A stretch of DNA of 6,198 nt from Cyanobacteria bacterium OH_CBB_238. GTDB taxonomy: Bacteria > Cyanobacteriota > Vampirovibrionia > Gastranaerophilales > Gastranaerophilaceae. Each line of letters opens with the position of its first letter. Within the stretch, counting starts at the first letter, position 1. This document shows, piece by piece, positions 1 to 4,144 of this stretch. The stretch lies in contig JAEYQN010000183.1 in assembly GCA_023409995.1 (NCBI GenBank), positions 1 through 6,198 of the forward strand, read 5' to 3'. Below the pieces are notes generated by a model. The model was not told where the DNA came from and did not search any database. It saw nothing but the letters and a program-made list of their open reading frames with translations. A program made the translations under genes and the position numbers.

Positions 1-295
1 GGCGCAAGTTCACTCTTGCATAGCTTTCTACCCATTCATTCAGATAGCTTGCAACGGTCTGTTTCCGCTGTGAAGCGATAGACGCAATCTGTCCCGGATT
101 ATGGAGCTTTGCTTTCATCTCTGCTTCATGCTGCGTTGCTTCCTTTTTTGTTGGAAAGCCCTTTTTTGAATAGGTTTTCTTTTCCCCATTCGGGGCGGTG
201 TACTTTATATTCACGTCGTAAACTGTACCCGGCCGCCCGGTCAGTACGCCGTTGCTGTCGCGTTTATTCTTAACCTGCCTTGTTGATATAGCCAT
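1..295 (-). CDS. int: Tyrosine recombinase (integrase), N-terminal 98 residues, cut by window edge
   Basis: This is the N-terminus of a site-specific tyrosine recombinase, expected to insert and excise the element at its ends. It begins MAISTRQVKNKRDSNG, and residues about 10-65 look like the small arm-type DNA-binding domain of Tn916/Tn1549 integrases (VYDVNIKYTAPNGEKKTYSK, then a Lys-rich helix). From about residue 78 (KQTVASYLNEWVE) the helical core-binding domain starts. The catalytic Arg-His-Arg-Tyr residues would lie beyond the window and cannot be checked. The ATG at 295 is preceded by GGGAGG at a good distance, and only three bases separate it from the xis stop, so the two are probably translationally coupled. 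The reading frame is open to position 1. Confidence 0.9.
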   Translation of the reverse strand, partial: MAISTRQVKNKRDSNGVLTGRPGTVYDVNIKYTAPNGEKKTYSKKGFPTKKEATQHEAEMKAKLHNPGQIASIASQRKQTVASYLNEWVESYARVNLR

Positions 296-298
296 AGC

Positions 299-535
299 TT
301 AACCTCCCTGTCGTGCCGGGGGCTTCGCTGTCGTCTTTGCCCTGTGGTACCAGTCCCAGATTGCAGCGTCAGCTATCAAACGACGGTTTCCATTTTGTAT
401 ATATTCAAGCTCGCCACTATCCATAAGCTCGCGCAGTTTATTTTCCCCGATACCGCTAATCTTGCTCATTTGCTCAACGGTCTTTAACATAGGGAATACA
501 GGGATAGCGGGGCTTGCTGTTTCCTTTTTTGCCAT
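299..535 (-). CDS. xis: Excisionase-type winged-helix DNA-binding protein (78 aa)
   Basis: This is a small basic protein with a MerR/excisionase-like fold at residues 16-55: MLKTVEQMSKISGIGENK forms the helix-turn-helix, and the Gly-Glu-Leu-Glu-Tyr then NGNRRLI stretch resembles the wing typical of excisionase-family helix-turn-helix proteins. The tail after residue 65 is Lys/Arg/Pro-rich. Its role is inferred from position: it lies directly upstream of and nearly touches the integrase gene, as xis does in Tn916-like elements, where Xis directs the integrase toward excision. The start has a good Shine-Dalgarno (AAAGGGGG). Length is normal for the family. A recombination directionality factor is the best call; a general regulator of int is the alternative. 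Confidence 0.85.
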   Translation of the reverse strand: MAKKETASPAIPVFPMLKTVEQMSKISGIGENKLRELMDSGELEYIQNGNRRLIADAAIWDWYHRAKTTAKPPARQGG

Positions 536-702
536 AGGAAAATACCCCCTTTCATAAATGGCTAAAAAGTCAAGTTACAAAAAGTGGGCTTTAACCGGGC
601 GGCTGTTAGCACAACCTCGCGGGAATTGCACCCCTGCTCATTTAAGGCAGCTTTACCCATTGCCTGCGACGCTCTGAACGCTCGGACTGTGGCTGTAAAG
701 GC

Positions 703-801
703 TTATCTCCCCTCAATGCGTGTTGTCGCCCGCAAGCTGCTAACTTGCTTCCCGTCGCGGTGTTTCTCGCTCGGCTTTTCCCGATAGAGGAATAGCGTCA
801 T
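703..801 (-). CDS. Possible small ORF, 32 aa, basic, unknown
   Basis: The frame starts MTLFLYREKPSEKHRDGKQ and ends in a basic segment (TTRIEGR). The ATG at 801 is preceded by GGAGGG six bases upstream, which is better than expected by chance and in line with the other genes here. The product would be hydrophilic and strongly basic after the first six residues, with no membrane segment and no cysteine. I do not recognise a family. It lies on the same strand as the regulators and xis, so it could be a small member of that operon or a leader peptide. It may equally be a chance frame in a structured region. Confidence 0.35.
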   Translation of the reverse strand: MTLFLYREKPSEKHRDGKQVSSLRATTRIEGR

Positions 802-917
802 GGCGCACCCTCCGTATGGCTCGGCGCAAAAAGGACGTACCCGGTTTGCCCTATACTGCGTCGCCGTTATCTTGCGTCGCTTTCTTTGTCAAGGAACATA
901 CGGGGCTGCTGCGGATT

Positions 918-955
918 GATACGAAACGGAAAAGGGGTTAAGACGTTTCGGTATC
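918..955 (-). other. Bulged 11-bp hairpin just downstream of the Orf8-like gene
   Basis: Arms GATACGAAACG (918-928) and CGTTTCGGTATC (944-955) pair over 11 bp with one bulged base at 950 and a 15-base loop. Neither strand has a T-run after the stem, so it is not a canonical intrinsic terminator. It begins eight bases beyond the stop of the upstream gene and could be an mRNA 3' structure or a protein-binding site. Confidence 0.45.
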
Positions 956-962
956 GGTGCAG

Positions 963-1220
963 TTATTCAACCCTAAATGTGAGGATTGCCCTCATTAGTC
1001 TTGCTTGCAGCCGTTGGCGAATATCCTCGTCAACGCCAAAATAGACGTTTCCGCGCTCGTCGCAGAGCTTCCGCATGGAAAGGCTCGCTATGTAACCACT
1101 AAAATGCTGCAAGACAATTTTCATAGCGTCCGGGTCGCCCTTTGTCGCTGCCACAATGACAGGATAGGGAACAAGGGCAACGTCCGGGAAGTCAGATTGT
1201 TTACCATTCGTCCCATTCAT
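963..1220 (-). CDS. Orf8-like helix-turn-helix regulator of Tn916-family elements (85 aa)
   Basis: This is a short protein of the helix-turn-helix family (Pfam HTH_16 type) that accompanies the Orf7 sigma-like protein in Tn916-related elements. The recognisable core is PYPVIVAATKGDPDAMKIVL followed by HFSGYIASLSMRKLCDE and YFGVDEDIRQRLQARLMRAI. This resembles the pattern Ala-x-x-Gly-Asp-x-x-Ala-hydrophobic of sigma region 2 helices, with a conserved Gly-Val-Asp before a basic helix. Its start overlaps the end of the sigma gene by 20 bases and has GGAGG nine bases upstream, so the two are co-translated. Family knowledge places such proteins in expression of transfer and excision genes; the exact target here is inferred. 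Length is normal. Confidence 0.8.
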   Translation of the reverse strand: MNGTNGKQSDFPDVALVPYPVIVAATKGDPDAMKIVLQHFSGYIASLSMRKLCDERGNVYFGVDEDIRQRLQARLMRAILTFRVE

Positions 1221-1641
1221 CAGCGTGTTCCTCCAAATATTTCTTCAAGATTTCAAAAGAGCTTGTCCGTCTGTACTGTATCGTGCTGCGCGACGTATTG
1301 AATAACTTTCCAATCTCCACGTCGGTCATGCCCTCGAAATAGTACAGCATGATAGCTTTCCTTTTTTCTTCCGGCAAAGTGCGGATTGCTTCAAGCAGCA
1401 GCTTCGGCGTGATTTTCTTTCCTGCCTGCTGATAGCTCGGCTCGGCTTCTTCGTCTTGAAAATACTTATCAAGCGTATAAAGCTGTCGTTCCTCATGCAA
1501 GGCAAGGTCGGAAAACGACACTTCCTTTGCTCTGCGACGCCGGATTTCCTCGTGGGCGTTGCAGGCTTCGTTGTGCAGCACCCGTTTACAGAAACTTTGA
1601 AAGATACATTGCTTCTGAAATTCCACGCGATTAGGTTCCAT
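1201..1641 (-). CDS. Sigma-70 region-4 protein, Tn916 Orf7-like (146 aa)
   Basis: This is a small sigma-factor-like regulator. Residues about 83-136 form sigma region 4: LPEEKRKAIMLYYFEGMTDVEIGK followed by the recognition helix NTSRSTIQYRRTSS. The first 80 residues hold the family's conserved start (FQKQCIFQSFCKRVL, then AKEVSFSDL) but no full region 2, as in Tn916 Orf7, which activates excision genes. I chose the ATG at 1641 because AAAGGAGGTGAG stands directly before it; an in-frame TTG at 1764 would add 41 residues without a ribosome site and would run into a terminator hairpin. The gene overlaps the next one by 20 bases. Upstream, minus-strand TATTAT (1694-1699) is a weak -10 candidate with no good -35. 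Confidence 0.88.
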   Translation of the reverse strand: MEPNRVEFQKQCIFQSFCKRVLHNEACNAHEEIRRRRAKEVSFSDLALHEERQLYTLDKYFQDEEAEPSYQQAGKKITPKLLLEAIRTLPEEKRKAIMLYYFEGMTDVEIGKLFNTSRSTIQYRRTSSFEILKKYLEEHADEWDEW

Positions 1642-1758
1642 GTTCTCACCTCCTTTCGTGTTGAAAGGTGGCGGTACCTCCCCTTTTCGCGGGATAATAC
1701 AGGCGATTTTTTCAAACGCCGAATGAAAGCGAAACTTTTTTGAAAAAACCTCCCGAAA

Positions 1759-1797
1759 ATGCAAAATGCGCCTGTCTGCAAGATGCAGACAAGCGCA
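1759..1797 (-). terminator. Intrinsic terminator/attenuator upstream of the sigma gene
   Basis: Arms 1767-1780 and 1784-1797 (core TGTCTGCA/TGCAGACA) give a 14-bp stem with a three-base loop. In minus-strand RNA the only imperfect position is a G-U pair. The minus strand continues with TTTTGCATTTT, so it works as a terminator for transcripts coming from the cargo side or from the 33-codon ORF. It sits about 120 bases before the sigma gene start. Confidence 0.75.
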
Positions 1798-1816
1798 AAG
1801 GAATTGTAAGCGGTAT

Positions 1817-1918
1817 TTAGATGATTTGACAGTTCATATATGAGGGTAGAAGTGTTCCCGGCGGCGGTCGGGCTTTTTTTGATAAGCTAAAAGATATGGC
1901 GATATAGAAAAAGGACAT
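1817..1918 (-). CDS. Possible leader-type small ORF, 33 aa
   Basis: The ATG at 1918 follows AAGGAGG (1926-1932) with a seven-base spacer, a near-ideal ribosome site. The predicted peptide begins MSFFYIAISFSLSKKARPPP, with a hydrophobic first dozen residues, then Lys-Lys-Ala-Arg and three consecutive prolines, ending CQII. It is followed 20 bases later by an intrinsic terminator (1759-1797) and then by the sigma gene. I do not recognise the peptide. The poly-proline run, which slows ribosomes, and the downstream terminator fit a translated leader that attenuates the regulatory operon, comparable in concept to the leader peptide ahead of tet(M) in Tn916. That role is inference, and the frame could also be fortuitous. 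Confidence 0.45.
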   Translation of the reverse strand: MSFFYIAISFSLSKKARPPPGTLLPSYMNCQII

Positions 1919-1988
1919 GGCGATACCTCCTTGATACCGCCGTATCCTCAAAAAAGGGCGACTTTAATACACCCCCCGTTATCTTATT

Positions 1989-2039
1989 TTTCAAAAAGAA
2001 AACGGCGGTTTTGAGTAAATATTTCAAAACCGCCGTTTT
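1989..2039 (-). terminator. Strong terminator closing the cargo operon (possibly bidirectional)
   Basis: A perfect 16-bp stem (1999-2014 with 2024-2039, core AACGGCGGTTTTG) encloses a nine-base loop. On the minus strand it ends with TTTTCTTTTT, giving an excellent terminator about 90 bases after the thioredoxin-like gene. On the plus strand the stem ends TTTTA, so weaker termination in that direction is possible. Confidence 0.85.
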
Positions 2040-2041
2040 AT

Positions 2042-2070
2042 CTGCCTACATTCGGCAGTTTTGTTGTTTT
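2042..2070 (+). terminator. Small plus-strand terminator-like hairpin
   Basis: CTGCC (2042-2046) pairs with GGCAG (2054-2058) and is followed by TTTTGTTGTTTT. The stem is only five base pairs and no plus-strand gene lies upstream in the window, so it could be a remnant or a block to antisense transcription into the cargo genes. Confidence 0.3.
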
Positions 2071-2129
2071 ACATAGCATTAAATCGCTATTTGAATTATT
2101 GATAATAAGGCGTAAATTTGATATTAAAT

Positions 2130-2513
2130 TTATTTTTCGGAAACGATTTTTTGTAACAGTTTTTGCACGTTTTCTGTTTTCAGCACTTTCCCCGTAGATA
2201 CTACTTTGTTGTTGACAACAAGAGCAGGTACACTCATAACGCCATATTCCATAACCTTTTTCAAGTCCGTAATATATTCTACTTCTACGGAAATCCCCAT
2301 TGCTTTAACGGCGGATTGTGTGTTCTCATAAAGAGCATGACAACACCCTGAACCTAATACCTTGATACAGCAAATTCTGCCTTGTATGTCTTGACAACAG
2401 TTATTCAAATTTTCCGGTTCAACTGTTTCAGACACGGAACAGTTACCATTGCAAGTACAAACAGGAGCGTTTATTTCTTTTTCTTTCTTCTTTCCAAAAC
2501 CAAATAATGTCAT
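2130..2513 (-). CDS. Cys-rich thioredoxin-like protein with adjacent-cysteine active site (127 aa)
   Basis: The last gene of the cargo operon encodes a small cytoplasmic thioredoxin-fold protein of the 'small redox-active disulfide protein 2' type that often accompanies ArsR plus COG0701 permeases. Residues about 50-123 form the fold: IKVLGSGCCHALYENT (first strand, active site, helix 1), EYITDLKKVMEYGVMSVPAL with the cis-proline P96, then VVNNKVVSTGKVLK. The usual CxxC is reduced to adjacent C57-C58. The N-terminal 49 residues are a Lys-rich start (FGFGKKKEKE) and a cysteine cluster: C19, C21, C25, C39-C40 and C48-C49. The ATG at 2513 has GGAGG eight bases upstream; a TTG five codons earlier overlaps that site and is unlikely. 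It starts 31 bases after the permease stop. Probable role: thiol or metalloid handling next to the permease; substrate unproven. Confidence 0.8.
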   Translation of the reverse strand: MTLFGFGKKKEKEINAPVCTCNGNCSVSETVEPENLNNCCQDIQGRICCIKVLGSGCCHALYENTQSAVKAMGISVEVEYITDLKKVMEYGVMSVPALVVNNKVVSTGKVLKTENVQKLLQKIVSEK

Positions 2514-2544
2514 AATAATTACCTCCAAAAAATTTTATATTCGC

Positions 2545-3558
2545 TTATATTAACAAGTAAGAAATTGCATTGAAAAAATAGCCTATAAGAATAATTCCTA
2601 TGGTACAAATTGCAATGAAGATACCGAGCAACTTCGGCTTAACTGCCTTTCGCAACATGATTACGGACGGGAGCGAAAGCGTGGTAACGCCCATCATAAA
2701 GGACAGGACAACGCCAAGCTGTGCGCCCTTTGCAAGTAGGGCTTCTGCAATCGGAATTGTGCCGAAAATATCCGCATACATGGGAACGCCCGCAATCGTC
2801 GCAAGGATTACGCCAAAGGGATTACCCGTACCAAGCACTTTGACAATAAAATCTTCGGGTATCCAATCATGGATAAATGCACCGATACCTACGCCAATCA
2901 GTACATAGGGGGCAACCTTTTTTGCTGTTGCTAAAACCTGCTCCCATGCGTATTTGATACGGTCTTTGAAGTGTAGTTCTTCCTGCGGAACATCAAGACT
3001 GTTTCCACCCCTTATAAAATCCTCAACGTAGCTTTCAAGATGTAGTTTTTCAATCAATGTACCACCTGCAACGGCTATCACAAGCCCAAGCACGACATAA
3101 GCAACGGCTATCTTCCACCCAAATATACTCATTAGCAGAACAAGCGAACCGAGGTCAACCATTGGAGAAGAAATCAGGAAAGAAAAAGTAACTCCAAGCG
3201 GCAGACCTGCACTTGTAAAACCGATAAACAGAGGAATGGAAGAACAAGAACAAAAAGGCGTTACCGTACCAAGGAGCGCAGAAATTATATTTGCGCCGAT
3301 ACCATGAAACCTTCCAAGAATTTTCTTTGTCCGTTCCGGCGGGAAATAGCTTTGAATATATGAAATAATTAAAATCAGAACCCCTAACAACACCATGATT
3401 TTGATTGTGTCGTAAACAAAAAATTGAATACTACCACCGATTTTGCTCGTTGCGTCTAATCCGCAAGCGTTAATTAAATTACCTATTAGACGATTAAGCC
3501 ATGCCATACCTAAAACTTCATTTTGAAAGAAGTTCCAACCTGTTTTTAGCATATCCAT
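2545..3558 (-). CDS. arsP: ArsP/COG0701-family membrane permease (337 aa)
   Basis: This polytopic inner-membrane protein belongs to the predicted permease family PF03773 (formerly DUF318), which includes ArsP, an exporter of trivalent organoarsenicals. By eye there are about eight membrane segments: roughly residues 50-70, 86-114, 120-143, 148-168, 214-232, 245-265, 280-300 and 308-334, with a cytoplasmic-type charged loop at 170-212. Family signatures present are TPFCSCSSIP at 100-109, with C103 and C105, and GVPMYAD at 257-263 in the second half. The ATG at 3558 has AAGGAGG six bases upstream. It lies 81 bases after arsR and 31 before the thioredoxin-like gene, so the operon is regulator, permease, thiol protein. 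Methylarsenite or aromatic arsenical export is the likely function; other metal(loid) substrates are possible for this broad family. Confidence 0.82.
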   Translation of the reverse strand: MDMLKTGWNFFQNEVLGMAWLNRLIGNLINACGLDATSKIGGSIQFFVYDTIKIMVLLGVLILIISYIQSYFPPERTKKILGRFHGIGANIISALLGTVTPFCSCSSIPLFIGFTSAGLPLGVTFSFLISSPMVDLGSLVLLMSIFGWKIAVAYVVLGLVIAVAGGTLIEKLHLESYVEDFIRGGNSLDVPQEELHFKDRIKYAWEQVLATAKKVAPYVLIGVGIGAFIHDWIPEDFIVKVLGTGNPFGVILATIAGVPMYADIFGTIPIAEALLAKGAQLGVVLSFMMGVTTLSLPSVIMLRKAVKPKLLGIFIAICTIGIILIGYFFNAISYLLI

Positions 3559-3582
3559 AAATAGCCTCCTTGAAATAGAAAT

Positions 3583-3603
3583 ATTGAAATTTGTCTATAT
3601 GTT
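3583..3603 (-). promoter_or_regulatory. Second copy of the operator/-35 segment, upstream of the permease
   Basis: This 21-base segment matches 4002-4022, upstream of arsR, at 20 of 21 positions and in the same orientation. It keeps one complete operator half (ACAAATT on the minus strand) while the other half has decayed to AATATTT, and the -35 reads TAGACA with no credible -10 downstream. It sits 24 bases before the permease start codon. It may be a weak secondary ArsR site or the scar of a duplication. Confidence 0.5.
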
Positions 3604-3612
3604 GATGTTTTG

Positions 3613-3662
3613 ATAAGTCGTGCGGAAAAGTAAGTAAACTTACCTATCACAACACGACTTAT
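3613..3662 (-). repeat. Nested inverted repeat spanning the arsR stop codon
   Basis: Perfect 10-bp arms ATAAGTCGTG (3613-3622) and CACGACTTAT (3653-3662) enclose an inner 6-bp repeat GTAAGT/ACTTAC (3630-3643). The right arm lies in the last arsR codons (Lys-Ser-Cys). No T-run follows on either strand, so it is more likely an mRNA-stabilising or processing structure that sets the ratio of arsR to permease message than a terminator. Confidence 0.5.
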
Positions 3663-3954
3663 TTTCAAATGCTGCACTTGTAATCATAAGCGCTTGTAGA
3701 CAATCTATTGCATACTGCACGCCATTCTCTGAAATAGAGTAGTGCATCCATTTCCCCTCTTTGCGTCCTATCACTATACCAGAATCACAAAGTATTTTCA
3801 TGTGGTGGGAAAGCGTTGGTTGCGTAATGTGCATATCATCTAATAGTACACAAGCACACTTCTCTCCTGTAAGCAATAGTTTCAAAATTTTAACACGGTT
3901 TTCATCACAAAATGCTTTGAAAATCGTTGGTATTTTTTTTTCATCAAGTTCCAT
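3640..3954 (-). CDS. arsR: ArsR/SmtB-family metalloid-responsive repressor (104 aa)
   Basis: This is a winged-helix repressor of the ArsR family. Residues 8-60 hold the domain start (IPTIFKAFCDENRVKILKLL) and the recognition helix region (ITQPTLSHHMKILCDSGIV), and residues 61-74 hold the wing (GRKEGKWMHYSI). The sensor cysteines C33 and C35 in GEKCACVLL occupy the place of the ELCVCDL As(III)-binding motif. Other cysteines are C16, C56, C85 and a terminal pair C101-C102 (KSCCDR). Metalloid binding should release it from DNA. The ATG at 3954 follows GGAGGTGAG; the longer frame starting at 3999 would begin inside the promoter and operator. It is first in the cargo operon and its promoter spacer is a palindrome, so autoregulation is very likely. 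As(III)/Sb(III) or methylated arsenic is the likely inducer. Confidence 0.9.
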   Translation of the reverse strand: MELDEKKIPTIFKAFCDENRVKILKLLLTGEKCACVLLDDMHITQPTLSHHMKILCDSGIVIGRKEGKWMHYSISENGVQYAIDCLQALMITSAAFENKSCCDR

Positions 3955-3988
3955 AATCTCACCTCCTGTTGACGTGCTTCTATAAACT

Positions 3989-4016
3989 ATTATATACACA
4001 AATTGAAATTTGTCAA
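3989..4016 (-). promoter_or_regulatory. Cargo operon promoter (arsR-permease-trx)
   Basis: On the minus strand TTGACA (4011-4016) and TATAAT (3989-3994), both exact consensus hexamers, are separated by 16 bases. Transcription would start near 3982, leaving a leader of under 30 bases before the arsR ATG at 3954. The spacer and part of the -35 are covered by a palindrome, so repression by occlusion is expected. Confidence 0.85.
3998..4013. promoter_or_regulatory. Probable ArsR operator, 16-bp palindrome
   Basis: The plus strand reads ACAAATTGAAATTTGT, a perfect 7-2-7 inverted repeat. It lies between the -35 and -10 of the cargo promoter, overlapping the -35 by three bases, and also overlaps the -35 of a possible divergent promoter. 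Size, symmetry and placement fit a dimeric ArsR-family repressor; binding is inferred. Confidence 0.75.
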
Positions 4017-4038
4017 TATGTTTTTATCCGGCAATAAT
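4010..4038 (+). promoter_or_regulatory. Possible divergent promoter for the XRE regulator
   Basis: TTGTCA (4010-4015), a 17-base spacer and AATAAT (4033-4038) form a reasonable sigma-A promoter reading rightward. It would give a leader of about 75-100 bases before the XRE gene. Its -35 overlaps the cargo operator, so both directions could respond to ArsR. In that leader, AAAGGA (4090-4095) precedes an ATG that is followed at once by TAG (4104-4109). Confidence 0.4.
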
Positions 4039-4144
4039 ATGAATTATTTTGGCTAATAGTAGGTACTGTGTAAGCATATCCAAGCAAAGAAAGGAACAGT
4101 AAAATGTAGTTGGGTGAATTATTATAGCAAAAAGACCAGTACCT

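Larger units (their letters stand above)
536..962. other. Gene-poor, structured intergenic region between xis and the Orf8-like gene
   Basis: These 427 bases hold no convincing standard gene. What is visible: a possible 32-codon ORF with a Shine-Dalgarno (703-801, minus); a weaker 32-codon frame (562-660, minus, starting MGKAALNEQG) lacking a good ribosome site; an 11-bp bulged hairpin (918-955); a 5-bp hairpin with arms GCAAG/CTTGC around 731-747; and the heptamer GCGTCGC at 858-864 and 874-880, with an inverted copy at 666-672. A TTGACA hexamer on the minus strand near 886-891 has no clear -10 partner. GC is higher than in the cargo operon. A regulatory RNA, a leader controlling xis-int, or protein-binding DNA used in excision are all possible; none is proven. 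Confidence 0.5.
1642..2129. other. Control region between cargo operon and sigma/Orf8-like operon
   Basis: This 488-base stretch lacks a standard-length gene. Reading along the minus strand from 2129 it holds: the 3' end of the cargo transcript, a long terminator (1989-2039), a possible weak promoter (TTGAAA at 1989-1994, 19-base spacer, TATTAA at 1964-1969), a five-base-pair hairpin (1933-1946), a strong Shine-Dalgarno (1926-1932), a 33-codon ORF (1817-1918), a second terminator (1759-1797), then about 115 bases rich in GGAGG-like and A/T tracts before the sigma gene. The arrangement promoter, short ORF, terminator, regulator looks like a transcription-attenuation leader. The left part (1642-1960) resembles the element backbone in base composition; beyond 2060 it becomes AT-rich like the cargo. 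Confidence 0.55.

Noticed and set aside
562..660. Minus-strand 32-codon frame starting MGKAALNEQG
   Set aside because: No proper ribosome site before the ATG and no recognisable features; kept only as a note in the region entry.
584..787. Plus-strand 67-codon open frame starting MGFNRAAVST
   Set aside because: It runs against every gene in this arm, lacks a Shine-Dalgarno, and overlaps the better-supported minus-strand frame; its composition looks like an antisense reading of GC-rich structured DNA.
536..962. Group II intron or riboswitch in the xis upstream region
   Set aside because: A GTGCGCC stretch recalls an intron 5' end, but I see no domain V hairpin, no intron-encoded protein and no known riboswitch core.
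1005..1301. Plus-strand 98-codon open frame
   Set aside because: Fully antisense to the Orf8-like and sigma genes, both of which have strong family features and ribosome sites.
1326..1781. Minus-strand 151-codon frame overlapping the sigma gene
   Set aside because: It is the shifted frame of the sigma gene; only the sigma frame carries a recognisable region 4 and follows a consensus Shine-Dalgarno.
1855..1887. Plus-strand CCCG...CGGG followed by seven T, terminator-like
   Set aside because: The stem is only four base pairs with an eight-base loop and no plus-strand gene precedes it; it falls inside the possible minus-strand small ORF.
2600..2908. Plus-strand 102-codon open frame
   Set aside because: Antisense to the permease gene, whose membrane segments and CSCSS motif are clear.
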